From Pseudazoarcus sp963975885 (lineage in GTDB: Bacteria > Pseudomonadota > Gammaproteobacteria > Burkholderiales > Rhodocyclaceae): a stretch of 64,000 bases of DNA. Made by a program: the position numbers and the translations under genes. The stretch covers positions 154,076-218,075 of the forward strand of contig CAXBIS010000003.1 in NCBI GenBank assembly GCA_963975885.1, written 5' to 3'. Below are positions 34,650 to 44,163 of this stretch, piece after piece. Every line of letters begins with the position of its first letter. Within the stretch, counting starts at the first letter, position 1. Below the pieces are notes generated by a model, which had not been told where the DNA came from, searched no databases, and was given only the letters and a program-made list of their open reading frames with translations.

Positions 34650-35306
34650 TTGAAACTGCGCGACTCCCGCGTCGGCATCCCGTGCAGCGATCACTGGCTT
34701 GGCGCGCGACTGCGCCATGCGCCCGACGTGTTCGCCCTGGCGCTGCTGCTCGACGCCGGAACGCCGTCGGACACCACCGCCACCGATCGTCTGACTGCCC
34801 TGCTGCATGAGGCCGGATACGCGACGCTCGAGATCGAACTGCTCAGCGAGGCCGAACTCGCCCGCGACGGAGACGCCGCTTTCAATGTGCCCGAACTGGC
34901 CAACCGCGTGCTTGCCGCGCGCGAGTGGGCACGCCACCAGCCCGAACTGGCCTCGCTTCCGGTCCTGCCCGTGGCACGCGGCACAGCCAGTGGAGCCGCG
35001 GTGCGTGCGGCCTGGAAGCATCCGGCCGGCTTTGCCGGAGTGGTCTGCCTGGGCGGACGTCCCGACCTGGCCGGTGCGACTCCGCTGGGCGCGAACCGCG
35101 TGCCGACCCGCCTCATCGTTGGCGAGGACGACGACGAACTGCCAATCGTCAAACGCGCTGCCCAGGAGATGTCGGACCTGCACGAGCTGTGCGTGACGGT
35201 TCCCGGAGGCCTTTCGAGCGACGCCCTGGCGCTCGAATGGCTGGGACGCTGGCGCGATCGCATCCACGGAGACGACGAGGATGAGGATCCGGGCACCGTC
35301 TCCTGA
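34650..35306 (+). CDS. Dienelactone-hydrolase-like alpha/beta protein, active site apparently degenerate
   Basis: 218 residues with the fold pattern of dienelactone-hydrolase-like proteins (VFALALLLDAGTPSDTTATD; FAGVVCLGGRPDLAG; TRLIVGEDDDELP). Where relatives have a nucleophile elbow GxSxG this has ARGTASGAAV, with Ala at the Ser position. Where they have a catalytic His after VPG this reads VPGGLSSDALALEW. It is therefore probably not a hydrolase. It may act as a binding or regulatory protein. Weak similarity means the family call is tentative. Confidence 0.6.
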   Translation: MKLRDSRVGIPCSDHWLGARLRHAPDVFALALLLDAGTPSDTTATDRLTALLHEAGYATLEIELLSEAELARDGDAAFNVPELANRVLAAREWARHQPELASLPVLPVARGTASGAAVRAAWKHPAGFAGVVCLGGRPDLAGATPLGANRVPTRLIVGEDDDELPIVKRAAQEMSDLHELCVTVPGGLSSDALALEWLGRWRDRIHGDDEDEDPGTVS

Positions 35307-35892
35307 GCGGCGCTCGATGCGTTTGCTGGCGCTCGCCCCGATCGCCCTCCTCGTCGCGCTCGCCGGCTGCTCTGCGCGCATCGTCCCTCCCCCCGCACCG
35401 CTTGATCCGGTCAACGTGTGGGTACTCGACCACGGTCGGCATTCCAGCCTGCTGCTTCCGTCCGAAGACGGCATCAACCGTTATTCCTGGGGGGACTGGC
35501 AGTGGTACGCAGAAGGCGTCACCGGCTTCGGAAGCGGCCTCAATGCCCTGTTCGCGCCCAGCGCATCGGCCCTTGGTCGCCAGCGCATGCCCGGCGCGAC
35601 CGACCTGCACAGTGCGCTGTCGCGCATGTCGGTCGGCGTCGCGGACAGTACCGAGTTGCAGGTCGAGGCCGAAGATGCGCAGCGCCTGCGCGCTTCGCTG
35701 GACGCGCGCTTCGACGCGGCCACGCAACGTCGCTACAACGCCGACTTCGATCTGCTCTTCATCGCCGACCCGCGCCCCTACTCGCTCGCTGACAATTCCA
35801 ACCGGCGCGTGGCCGAGTGGCTGACCGAACTGGGTTGCGAGATCCGTGGCAATCCGGTGCTGTCCGGCTGGCGGCTGGCCGATCCGCGCTAA
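35281..35892 (+). CDS. DUF2459-like lipoprotein
   Basis: 203 residues with a lipoprotein signal ending LLVALAGCS. The mature part has VNVWVLDHGRHSSLLLPSED and INRYSWGDWQWYA, as in DUF2459 proteins, and a C-terminal SNRRVAEWLTELGCEI. ATG at 35281 has GGAG nine bases upstream and overlaps the previous gene by 26 bases; an ATG at 35317 is the alternative and also leaves a full signal peptide. Function unknown; the fold resembles cell-wall amidase-like papain folds in some relatives. Confidence 0.75.
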   Translation: MRIRAPSPERRSMRLLALAPIALLVALAGCSARIVPPPAPLDPVNVWVLDHGRHSSLLLPSEDGINRYSWGDWQWYAEGVTGFGSGLNALFAPSASALGRQRMPGATDLHSALSRMSVGVADSTELQVEAEDAQRLRASLDARFDAATQRRYNADFDLLFIADPRPYSLADNSNRRVAEWLTELGCEIRGNPVLSGWRLADPR

Positions 35893-35933
35893 AGCCTTAC
35901 CACACCGGTTCGTGTAGCGACCGGTCGATCCCC

Positions 35934-35939
35934 TATAAT
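35934..35939 (+). promoter_or_regulatory. Consensus -10 box before mfd
   Basis: Perfect TATAAT 37 bases before the mfd ATG in the 83-base gap. No strong -35 is visible. It implies that mfd has its own promoter. Confidence 0.5.
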
Positions 35940-35975
35940 TGCCGGCTCGCCCCAGCCTCCGAGCGTCTCTTCCCG

Positions 35976-38900
35976 ATGCCCCTCAGCACCGATCCGCTGC
36001 TGCCCGATCTCGCCGCGTTGCCGATTCCCAAAGTCGGCACGCGCTTCACGCTGCCCCGCCTCGCCGGCTCGTCCGACGCACTCGCGATCGCGCATTTCGC
36101 CTCGCGCGGACGCACGCTGCTGGTGGTGTGCGCGAATCCGCCCGATGCCCAGCGCATGCAGGAAGAGCTCACCTGGCTCGCGCCGGAACTGCGCGCCCAT
36201 CTGCTGCCGGACTGGGAGACCTTGCCCTACGACAGTTTCTCGCCGCATCAGGACCTGATTTCCGAACGTCTGGCGACGCTGTACTCGCTCACGCGCGGCG
36301 AGACCGACGTCGTGCTGGTTCCCGCCTCCACCGCGCTCTACCGCATGGCGCCCCCGTCCTTCCTGGCTGCCTACACCTTTTTCCTGAAGCAGGGCGAACG
36401 GCTCGACGTCGACAAGCTGCGCATGCAGATGGCGATTGCCGGTTACGCCCACGTCACGCAGGTGGTCAGCCCGGGTGAGTTCTCGGTGCGCGGCGGCATC
36501 ATCGACCTGTATCCGATGGGATCGACCCTGCCGCTGCGACTCGACCTGTTCGACGACGAGATCGAGAGCATCAAGACCTTCGATCCGGATACCCAGCGCA
36601 CGGTCTATCCGGTACCCGAGATCCGCCTGCTGCCGGCGCGCGAGTTTCCGCTCGACGAGAAGTCGCGCCTGGCCTTTCGCAGCCGCTTCCGCGAGACCTT
36701 CGAGGGCGACCCCTCGCGCGTGCAGCTGTACAAGGATGTCTCCAACGGCATCGCACCGGCCGGGGTCGAGTACTTTCTGCCGCTGTTCCATGACGAAACC
36801 GCGACGCTGTTCGACTACCTGCCCCGCGACGCCGCGGTGGTGCTGCACCACGACGTACCCACCGCGATCGACGAATTCTGGCGCGACACGCGTCTGCGCC
36901 ACGACTTCTACAAGGGTGACCGCAGCCGTCCGGTAATGAAGCCCGAGGCGCTGTTCCTGGGCCAGGAAGACTTCTTCGTTGCCCTCAAGGCCCTGCCCGG
37001 CCTGGAAATCCACGCGCACGCCGCGGACGATGACGCACCGCGCGCCACCGAGCCGCCGCCGCCCATCGCCGTCGAACGCAAGGCCGCCAATCCGCTGCAC
37101 AAGCTCGCCGCGCTGCTCGAAGGCGACTGGGCGCAGGCCGGCGGCCGCGTGCTGCTGCTCGCCGAATCGCCGGGCCGGCGCGAGACCATGGCCGAATATC
37201 TGGCCGAGTACGGCTTGAAGCCCGGCGCCTGCGAAGGCTTCGAGGACTTCGCCGCCTCGGGCTCCACCTTCGCCCTGGGCGTGTCCCCGTTGCTCAACGG
37301 CTTCATGCTCCCGGCCGCGCACATTGCCGTCGTCACCGAGGCCGAGCTGTACGCCGCCACGGCCCGTCCGCGTGGTCGGCGCGAGAGCCGCAAGGCGGCC
37401 ACCGTCGAAGGCTGGTTGCGTGACCTGTCCGAACTCAAGCCCGGCGATCCGGTGGTGCACGTGTCGCACGGCATCGGCCGCTACACCGGCCTCGTGCACA
37501 TGGATCTGGGCGAAGGCGACACCGAGTTCCTGCATCTGGAATACGCCAACGGCGACAAGCTCTACGTGCCGGTGTCGCAACTGCACATGATCACGCGCTA
37601 TGCCGGCGCCGACCCGGAAGCGGTCACGCCGCACCGCCTGGGTTCCGGTCAGTGGGAAAAGGCCAAGCGTCGCGCTGCGCAACAGGTGCGCGACACCGCC
37701 GCCGAACTGCTCGTGCTCTACGCGCAGCGCGAATCGCGGCCGGGCCACCGCTTCGACTTCAAGCAGCACGACCTCGAGGCCTTCGCCGAAGGTTTCGGCT
37801 TCGAGACCACGCCCGACCAGCAGGCCGCCATCGACGCCGTCGTCACCGACATGAAGGCGGGTCGCCCGATGGATCGCCTGGTGTGCGGCGATGTGGGCTT
37901 CGGCAAGACCGAGGTTGCGCTGCGCGCGGCCTTCGTCGCGGTCGCCGACAGCAAGCAGGTAGTGGTGCTGGCGCCGACCACGCTGCTGGCCGAGCAGCAC
38001 TATCAGACCTTCGCCGACCGCTTCGCCGACTGGCCGGTGCGCGTGGCCGAGCTGTCGCGCTTCAAGTCTGCGAAGGAGCAGAACGAAGCGCTGGCGCAAC
38101 TGGCCGAGGGCAAGCTCGACATCATCATCGGCACCCATCGCCTGCTGCAGAAGGACGTGCGCTTTCAGCGTCTGGGCCTGGTCATCATCGACGAGGAACA
38201 CCGTTTCGGCGTGCGCCAGAAAGAGGCGATGAAGCGCCTGCGCGCCGAGGTCGACGTGCTCACGCTGACCGCCACGCCCATCCCGCGCACGCTGGGACTT
38301 GCGCTGGAAGGCTTGCGCGAGTTCTCGATCATCGCCACCGCGCCGCAGAAGCGTCTGGCGATCAAGACCTTCGTGCATGCGCACAGCAAGGGCATCGTGC
38401 GCGAAGCGGTGCTGCGCGAGTTCAAGCGCGGCGGCCAGGTGTATTTCCTGCACAACGAAGTCGACACCATCGAGAACATGCGCAACCGTCTGGCCGAACT
38501 GGTGCCCGAGGCGCGCATCTCGGTCGGCCACGGCCAGTTGCCCGAGCGTGAACTCGAACGCGTGATGCGCGAGTTCACGCAGCAGCGCACCAACCTGTTG
38601 CTGTGCACCACCATCATCGAAACCGGTATCGACATTCCCAGTGCCAACACCATCATCATCAACCGCGCCGACCGCTTCGGCCTGGCCCAGTTGCACCAGT
38701 TGCGCGGCCGCGTCGGGCGCAGCCATCACCAGGCCTACGCCTACCTGCTGACCGATGCCGACGCCAAACCCTCGGCCGCCGCCAGGAAGCGACTCGAAGC
38801 CATCACCGCGATGGAGGAGCTGGGCTCGGGGTTCTATCTGGCGATGCACGACCTCGAGATCCGCGGCGCCGGCGAGGTGCTGGGCGAGAACCAGTCCGGC

Positions 38901-39437
38901 GAAATGCAGCAGATCGGCTTCTCGCTCTACAGCGAAATGCTCAAGCGCGCCGTACATGACCTGCAGCAAGGCCGCGAACCGAATCTCGCCGACCCGCTCG
39001 AGACCGTCTCCGAGATCAATCTGCACGTGCCCGCCCTGCTGCCCAGCGGCTACTGCCCGGACGTGCAGGAACGGCTCACGCTCTACAAGCGGCTGGCCAA
39101 CTGCGACACCGAGGACGAGTTGCGCGACCTGCGCGAAGAGCTGACCGACCGCTTCGGCGAGATGCCCGAGCAGTCCCAGGCGCTGATAGAGACCCACCGC
39201 CTGCGCATCGCACTCAAGCCGTGGAACGTGCAGAAGCTCGACGCCTCCGAACACCAGATCGTCGTCCAGTTCGGCCCGGACGCACCCATCGATCCGGCCA
39301 AGGTCATCGCGCTGATCCAGCGCGACCGCAACACGCGCATGGCCGGTCAGGAGAAGCTGGTGCGCAAGATCGACCTGCCGCAGATCCGTCAGCGTGCCCA
39401 GGCCGTGCGCGAACTGCTCGAATCCGTGCGCGCCTGA
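35976..39437 (+). CDS. mfd: Transcription-repair coupling factor Mfd
   Basis: 1153-residue ATPase that removes stalled RNA polymerase and recruits UvrA. Order: UvrB-like N-terminal module (LLPDWETLPYDSFSPHQDL), polymerase-interacting CarD-like domain (GDPVVHVSHGIGRYTGLVH), helicase motifs GDVGFGKTEVALRAAF (Walker A), IIDEEHRFGVRQKE (DExH) and TATPIPRTL, and the C-terminal TRCF domain. ATG at 35976 gives the usual start; the frame is open earlier across the DUF2459 gene in another phase. Full length and intact. Confidence 0.98.
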   Translation: MPLSTDPLLPDLAALPIPKVGTRFTLPRLAGSSDALAIAHFASRGRTLLVVCANPPDAQRMQEELTWLAPELRAHLLPDWETLPYDSFSPHQDLISERLATLYSLTRGETDVVLVPASTALYRMAPPSFLAAYTFFLKQGERLDVDKLRMQMAIAGYAHVTQVVSPGEFSVRGGIIDLYPMGSTLPLRLDLFDDEIESIKTFDPDTQRTVYPVPEIRLLPAREFPLDEKSRLAFRSRFRETFEGDPSRVQLYKDVSNGIAPAGVEYFLPLFHDETATLFDYLPRDAAVVLHHDVPTAIDEFWRDTRLRHDFYKGDRSRPVMKPEALFLGQEDFFVALKALPGLEIHAHAADDDAPRATEPPPPIAVERKAANPLHKLAALLEGDWAQAGGRVLLLAESPGRRETMAEYLAEYGLKPGACEGFEDFAASGSTFALGVSPLLNGFMLPAAHIAVVTEAELYAATARPRGRRESRKAATVEGWLRDLSELKPGDPVVHVSHGIGRYTGLVHMDLGEGDTEFLHLEYANGDKLYVPVSQLHMITRYAGADPEAVTPHRLGSGQWEKAKRRAAQQVRDTAAELLVLYAQRESRPGHRFDFKQHDLEAFAEGFGFETTPDQQAAIDAVVTDMKAGRPMDRLVCGDVGFGKTEVALRAAFVAVADSKQVVVLAPTTLLAEQHYQTFADRFADWPVRVAELSRFKSAKEQNEALAQLAEGKLDIIIGTHRLLQKDVRFQRLGLVIIDEEHRFGVRQKEAMKRLRAEVDVLTLTATPIPRTLGLALEGLREFSIIATAPQKRLAIKTFVHAHSKGIVREAVLREFKRGGQVYFLHNEVDTIENMRNRLAELVPEARISVGHGQLPERELERVMREFTQQRTNLLLCTTIIETGIDIPSANTIIINRADRFGLAQLHQLRGRVGRSHHQAYAYLLTDADAKPSAAARKRLEAITAMEELGSGFYLAMHDLEIRGAGEVLGENQSGEMQQIGFSLYSEMLKRAVHDLQQGREPNLADPLETVSEINLHVPALLPSGYCPDVQERLTLYKRLANCDTEDELRDLREELTDRFGEMPEQSQALIETHRLRIALKPWNVQKLDASEHQIVVQFGPDAPIDPAKVIALIQRDRNTRMAGQEKLVRKIDLPQIRQRAQAVRELLESVRA

Positions 39438-39647
39438 CGCCATCGCCGGCGACGCCGGAGCGACGAAGCAGATAGCGCTCGCTTATCCAGCTCATCCGGC
39501 CAAACAATTTTCCACGCCCCCTTCCGGTCCCTATCATCGGAGGACAAGCCGTTGCATTGCGCGGGAATCGGGAAATCCACAGCCCCTCGACCATGCTGAC
39601 GGCGCGGTACAATGACGCCCTTGACCCACCAGACACCGGAAGCACGC

Positions 39648-40727
39648 ATGTCCGCAGTCCAGACCGAAAACCTCAACATCGCCGCCTTCGACGCCATGCC
39701 CTCGCCCGACGAGATCATCGCGCGCGCGCCGCTGACCGAACGCGCAGCCGAGACCGTGCTGTCCGGGCGTCGAGCGCTGTGCGACATCCTCGACCGCAAG
39801 GACCCGCGCCTGTTCGTCGTCATCGGCCCGTGCTCGATCCACGACCCGGAGGCCGGCCTGGATTACGCGCGTCGCTTGAAGAGGGTCGCGGATGAAGTCG
39901 CCGACACCCTGCTGATCGTGATGCGCGTGTATTTCGAGAAGCCGCGTACTTCGGTGGGCTGGAAGGGTTACATCAACGATCCGTACATGGACGACTCCTT
40001 CCGCATCGACGAAGGCATGGAGCGTGCGCGCCGCTTCCTGCTCGCGGTCAACGAAATCGGCCTGCCGGCCGCCACCGAGGCGCTGGACCCGATCGCGCCG
40101 CAGTATTACGGTGACCTGATCTCCTGGACCGCAATCGGTGCGCGCACCTCCGAATCGCAGACACACCGCGAGATGTCCTCCGGCCTGTCTACGCCGGTCG
40201 GCTTCAAGAACGCCACCGACGGCGACCTGGCCGTGGCCACCAACGCCATCCTGTCGGCCTCGCACCCGCACAGCTTCCTCGGCATCAACGGCCACGGCGT
40301 GACCAGCATCGTGCGCACCCGTGGCAACCGCTACGGCCACGTCGTGCTGCGCGGTGGCGGCGGCCGGCCGAACTACGACTCGGTGTCGATCAAGCTTGCC
40401 GAACAGGCACTGGACAAGGCCAAGCTGGCGCAGAACATCGTCGTCGACTGTTCCCACGCCAACTCCTGGAAGAAGCCCGAACTGCAGCCACTGGTGATGA
40501 AGGACGTCGTGAATCAGATTCGCGAGGGCAACCGCTCCATCGTCGGCACCATGGTCGAGAGCTTCATCGAGGCCGGCAACCAGTCCATCCCCGACGACCT
40601 TACCCAGCTCAAGTACGGCTGCTCGGTCACCGACGGTTGCGTGGACTGGGCCAGCACCGAGACCATGCTGCGCGAGGCGCACCGCGTTCTGAGTGAATCC
40701 GGTGCGCTGGAGTCGCGCACGCGATGA
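39648..40727 (+). CDS. aroG: 3-deoxy-7-phosphoheptulonate synthase (AroG/F/H type I)
   Basis: 359 residues. First step of the shikimate pathway, joining PEP and erythrose 4-phosphate. Motifs are FVVIGPCSIHDPEAGLDYA, VYFEKPRTSVGWKGYIND, GARTSESQTHREMSSGLS and VDCSHANSWKKPELQP. ATG at 39648 has GGA eight bases upstream; an ATG at 39612 is an alternative. A TACAAT at 39608-39613 could be the -10. Coupled to serB by ATGA. The feedback amino acid cannot be told from sequence alone. Confidence 0.96.
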   Translation: MSAVQTENLNIAAFDAMPSPDEIIARAPLTERAAETVLSGRRALCDILDRKDPRLFVVIGPCSIHDPEAGLDYARRLKRVADEVADTLLIVMRVYFEKPRTSVGWKGYINDPYMDDSFRIDEGMERARRFLLAVNEIGLPAATEALDPIAPQYYGDLISWTAIGARTSESQTHREMSSGLSTPVGFKNATDGDLAVATNAILSASHPHSFLGINGHGVTSIVRTRGNRYGHVVLRGGGGRPNYDSVSIKLAEQALDKAKLAQNIVVDCSHANSWKKPELQPLVMKDVVNQIREGNRSIVGTMVESFIEAGNQSIPDDLTQLKYGCSVTDGCVDWASTETMLREAHRVLSESGALESRTR

Positions 40728-41551
40728 GCCTCGTCGTGCAGGGCGCGCCGCTTGCGCCCGCAGCACTCGAAGAGCTGCGCGTCGCTGCCCGGGCGGGCGC
40801 CGTGCGCACCATCGGCGCACAGGCCTGGCGTCTGGAAGGCGGTCTGCCCACACCCGAGACGCTGGCGCTGTGCGAGCGTGACGGGCTGGACTGCGCCGTC
40901 GCACCCGGCCGCCGTCTGGAAGATTTCGGCCTGTTCGTCACCGACATGGACTCGACCCTGATCGACATCGAGTGCATCGACGAGGTGGCCGACCTTCAAG
41001 GGCTGCGCGAAGAGGTCGCTGCCATCACCGAAGCAGCGATGCGTGGCGAGATCGATTACACCGAATCGCTCACCCGCCGCGTCGCCCTGCTGCGCGGCGT
41101 GCCCGAATCCGCGCTGGCCGAGGTCTATGAGCAACGCCTCTCGCTCAACCCCGGCGCCGAACGCCTGCTCGACACGCTCGAGGCCGCGGGCATCTGCACC
41201 GTCCTCGTGTCGGGCGGATTCAGCTACTTCACCGAACGTCTCAAGACACGTCTTGGCTTCGACGCAGCGTATGCGAACACGGTCGAGATCCGCGACGGGC
41301 ACCTCACCGGCCGCGTCACCGGCGCCATCGTCGACGCTGCCGCCAAGGCTGCAGTGCTGCGCGAAGCGCGCGAACGGCTTGGTCTGTCGCCCGAACAGAC
41401 CATCGCCGTGGGCGACGGCGCCAATGACCTGTCCATGCTGCGCGAGGCGGGTCTCGCCATCGCCTGGCGCGCCAAGCCCGTGCTACGCGCCGCCGCCCAC
41501 TGCACGCTCGACCACGCCGGGCTGGACGGCATCCTCAACCTGTTCGACTGA
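40724..41551 (+). CDS. serB: Phosphoserine phosphatase
   Basis: 275 residues of the HAD superfamily. Catalytic motif VTDMDSTLIDIECIDEVA (DxDST), motif II SGGFSYFTERL and motif III GDGANDLSMLREAGLAIAW. Last step of serine synthesis. Shorter than the E. coli form: the N-terminal region is about 75 residues and seems to be a reduced ACT-like module. Overlaps aroG as ATGA. Confidence 0.95.
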   Translation: MSLVVQGAPLAPAALEELRVAARAGAVRTIGAQAWRLEGGLPTPETLALCERDGLDCAVAPGRRLEDFGLFVTDMDSTLIDIECIDEVADLQGLREEVAAITEAAMRGEIDYTESLTRRVALLRGVPESALAEVYEQRLSLNPGAERLLDTLEAAGICTVLVSGGFSYFTERLKTRLGFDAAYANTVEIRDGHLTGRVTGAIVDAAAKAAVLREARERLGLSPEQTIAVGDGANDLSMLREAGLAIAWRAKPVLRAAAHCTLDHAGLDGILNLFD

Positions 41552-41622
41552 GGCCGCGGGCGGCAAGGCGTGCCGCTGGCTCGCCGTGGTAGATTCGGGC
41601 ATTGCCCGTTACGGCCATCAAC

Positions 41623-42288
41623 ATGTCCCGCAAGCTCGTCCTGTTCGGCAACGGTGCTGTCGCCGAAGTCCTCCATCACCAATTCTCCCGCCACACCGAC
41701 TACGAGATCGTCGGCTTCACCGTCGACCGCGATTACGTCGGTGACGGTCGATGTTGCGGACTTCCGCTGGTCGCGTGGGAAGACGTGGCCAGCGTGTGGC
41801 CACCCGATTCGCACGAACTGATGGTCGCCATCGGCTATGTGCGCGTGAACCGCCTGCGCGCCGAGCGCGTCGCCCAGGCCCGCGAGATGGGTTACCGGCT
41901 CGCCAGCTATGTGCACCCGCAGGCATCGCTGTGGGACGGCTTCATCCTCGGCGAGAACTGCCGCATCAACGAGAACGTCATCATCCAGCCCTTCGCGAGC
42001 ATCGGCGACAACGTGTTCATCGGCGCCGGAAGCCTGATCGGACACCACACCACGATCGGCGACCACTGCCACCTGTCAGCCGGCGTGCATGTCGCGGGGC
42101 AGGTCGACATCGGAGCCTACTGCTATTTCGGCATTCATTCGACCGTGCGCAACCGCGTCAGTGTCGCGCCGCGCTGCGTGATCGGCGCGGGGGCCGTGCT
42201 TCTCGGCGATACCGTCGAGCGCGGCGTCTATATGGCGCCTGCCGCCGAATTGCTGCCCATCGACAGTGATCGCCTCACGCCCTGCTGA
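41623..42288 (+). CDS. NeuD-like hexapeptide acyltransferase
   Basis: 221 residues. The N-terminal nucleotide-binding-like fold MSRKLVLFGNGAVAEVLHHQ is followed by a left-handed beta-helix with hexapeptide repeats (NENVIIQPFASIGDNVFIGA, GSLIGHHTTIGDHCHLSAGV). This matches the NeuD/PglD type that acetylates sugars or amino sugars. Here it directly precedes an adenylation-carrier protein (three bases apart) rather than a sugar pathway, so its acceptor may be a small molecule of the same cluster. ATG at 41623 is chosen to start the first beta strand. Confidence 0.88.
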   Translation: MSRKLVLFGNGAVAEVLHHQFSRHTDYEIVGFTVDRDYVGDGRCCGLPLVAWEDVASVWPPDSHELMVAIGYVRVNRLRAERVAQAREMGYRLASYVHPQASLWDGFILGENCRINENVIIQPFASIGDNVFIGAGSLIGHHTTIGDHCHLSAGVHVAGQVDIGAYCYFGIHSTVRNRVSVAPRCVIGAGAVLLGDTVERGVYMAPAAELLPIDSDRLTPC

Positions 42289-42291
42289 ACG

Positions 42292-44163
42292 ATGACGGAG
42301 CACGTCCTTCCGCCGCTCAGCGCGGAGCGTTCGATTCCGGCACGCATCGCGGACATCGTGGCCAAGCGGCCGCAGGACCTGGCGCTTGCGAGCGCTGCAC
42401 ACGCATGGTCGTTCGCGCGTCTGCAGGACGAGGCCATGGGTATCGCGCGCGCCTTGCTGCGTGACGGCACCGACGACGAAGTGCCGGTCGCGCTGATGAT
42501 GCGCCACGACGCACCGCTGATTGCCGCGATCCTCGGCACCTTGCTGGCCGGACGTTGCTTCGCGGTACTCGATCCGGCCTTTCCCGTGGTGCGCAATCGC
42601 GCCATCGTCGACAACCTCGGCGCACAGGTTCTGCTGGCCGATGCCGCCAATGCAGCAGTCGCCGCAACTGTCGCCGGCCCGCTGCGCCGCATGCGCATTC
42701 TGGAATCCTTGCCCGACAGCCCGGCCATCGCACTGCCCGGCCTGGAGGCGTCACCCGACGCTTGGTTGGGCATCTTTCATACGACCGGCACCACCGGTGA
42801 GCCCAAGGGCGTGTTGTGGCGACAGTCGCTGAGTCTGCGCCGCGCGATGACCGACCGCGACGACGTTCCGATCATGCCGTGCGACCGTTTCGCGCTGCTG
42901 ACTTCGCTGTGTTTTCCGGCCGCTGTATCGGACACCTTCAACGCGCTGCTCAACGGCGCCTCGCTGCATCTGTACGACATGCGCACACATGGTCCGACCT
43001 GGCTCGTCGACTGGCTGCGCCAGCAAGGCATCGACCATCTGCGCGCACCGGTCGCGCTGTTTCGCTTCCTGCAGGGCTCGCTTGCGCCGGGCGAGCGGCT
43101 GGCCGATCTCAGGTCGGTAGGGCTTTCCGGCGATGCACTCAATCGCCGGGACGTGCTCACCGCCTGGCCGGCACTACCGCCCGAGTGCCGCATCATTCAC
43201 CGCTACTCGATGAGCGAGGCGGGAATGGTGGCGCGGGACGTGTTTACGCGTGAATCCGAGATCACTCGCGACATCGTTCCTCCCGGATTCGCGGCGCCGG
43301 CCAAACGCTTGTGCATTGTCGAGGACGACGGCAGTGCGACACCCGATGGAGTCTTTGGCGAGGTCTGTCTCGACCTGGACGGCTGTGCGGCCGGCTACTG
43401 GCGCAAGGGTTGCCTGGATGCCCTGCCCAGCATCCCCGACCCGCTTGCACCGGGGCGCCGCCTCTACCGCAGCGGTGACGTCGGCCGCATCGGCCAGGAC
43501 GGCCGGCTGGAACTGTCCGGCCGTCAGGACCACCGCGTGAAGATTCGGGGCTACCGGGTCGAACTCCCGTCCGTCGAAGCCGCGCTGCGTAGTCTGGACT
43601 GCGTACGCGATGCGGCCGTCGCGATCGATGCCGACACCACCGGCGAGAAGGCGCTGACCGCGTTCGTCGTTGCAAGCGAAGGCGCCGGCCCGGACGAGAT
43701 CCGAAGCGAGCTCGCAAGCGTGCTTCCCGATTACATGCTGCCCGGCCGTTTCGTGCTGCTCGAGCGCCTGCCCCTGGCCGGCAACGGCAAACTGGATCGC
43801 AAGGCACTACGCGCCCCGCAGCCCGAGGCAAGCCCCTCCTCGGAAGCCTCCCGAAGTGCCGCGTCGGATACGGCATCGAGCGTGTGTCGCATCTTCTCTG
43901 CGCTCCTCGGACGCCCGGCGATCGGCATCGACGACGATTTCTTCGCGCTCGGTGGCCACTCGCTGCTCGCCGCCAGGGCACTGGCACGCGTCGAGGCCAC
44001 CTTCGGATGCCGGATCGCGTTGGCCAGCTTCTATCGCGCGCCAACCGCGGCGGCCCTCGCTGCAACCATCGAAGTCGGCCGCGATGAAACAGAGAAGCTG
44101 CCCGACGAGGTCGTGGCTTCGGTACGTCGCCAGGCGTTGTACAAGCTTGGGTGGCTACCATGA
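42292..44163 (+). CDS. Stand-alone adenylation-carrier (NRPS-like A-T) protein
   Basis: 623 residues. Adenylation domain about 1-505: A3 loop FHTTGTTGEPKGVLW, A5-like HRYSMSEAGMVA, A7 YRSGDVGRI, A8 RQDHRVKIRGYRVELP and the catalytic Lys500 in LAGNGKLDRKAL. Carrier domain about 525-610 with phosphopantetheine site Ser557 in FFALGGHSLLAARAL. There is no condensation, reductase or thioesterase domain. At A4, where amino-acid-activating domains have FD, this reads FPAA (208-211). The Asp that binds an alpha-amino group is thus absent, so the substrate may be another carboxylic acid. Loading would need a phosphopantetheinyl transferase encoded elsewhere. Confidence 0.9.
   Translation: MTEHVLPPLSAERSIPARIADIVAKRPQDLALASAAHAWSFARLQDEAMGIARALLRDGTDDEVPVALMMRHDAPLIAAILGTLLAGRCFAVLDPAFPVVRNRAIVDNLGAQVLLADAANAAVAATVAGPLRRMRILESLPDSPAIALPGLEASPDAWLGIFHTTGTTGEPKGVLWRQSLSLRRAMTDRDDVPIMPCDRFALLTSLCFPAAVSDTFNALLNGASLHLYDMRTHGPTWLVDWLRQQGIDHLRAPVALFRFLQGSLAPGERLADLRSVGLSGDALNRRDVLTAWPALPPECRIIHRYSMSEAGMVARDVFTRESEITRDIVPPGFAAPAKRLCIVEDDGSATPDGVFGEVCLDLDGCAAGYWRKGCLDALPSIPDPLAPGRRLYRSGDVGRIGQDGRLELSGRQDHRVKIRGYRVELPSVEAALRSLDCVRDAAVAIDADTTGEKALTAFVVASEGAGPDEIRSELASVLPDYMLPGRFVLLERLPLAGNGKLDRKALRAPQPEASPSSEASRSAASDTASSVCRIFSALLGRPAIGIDDDFFALGGHSLLAARALARVEATFGCRIALASFYRAPTAAALAATIEVGRDETEKLPDEVVASVRRQALYKLGWLP

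Noticed and set aside
35889..39443. Long open frame (about 1180 codons) on the strand opposite mfd
   Set aside because: It mirrors mfd along its whole length and has His/Arg/Gln-rich composition typical of antisense GC-rich frames. No family motif.
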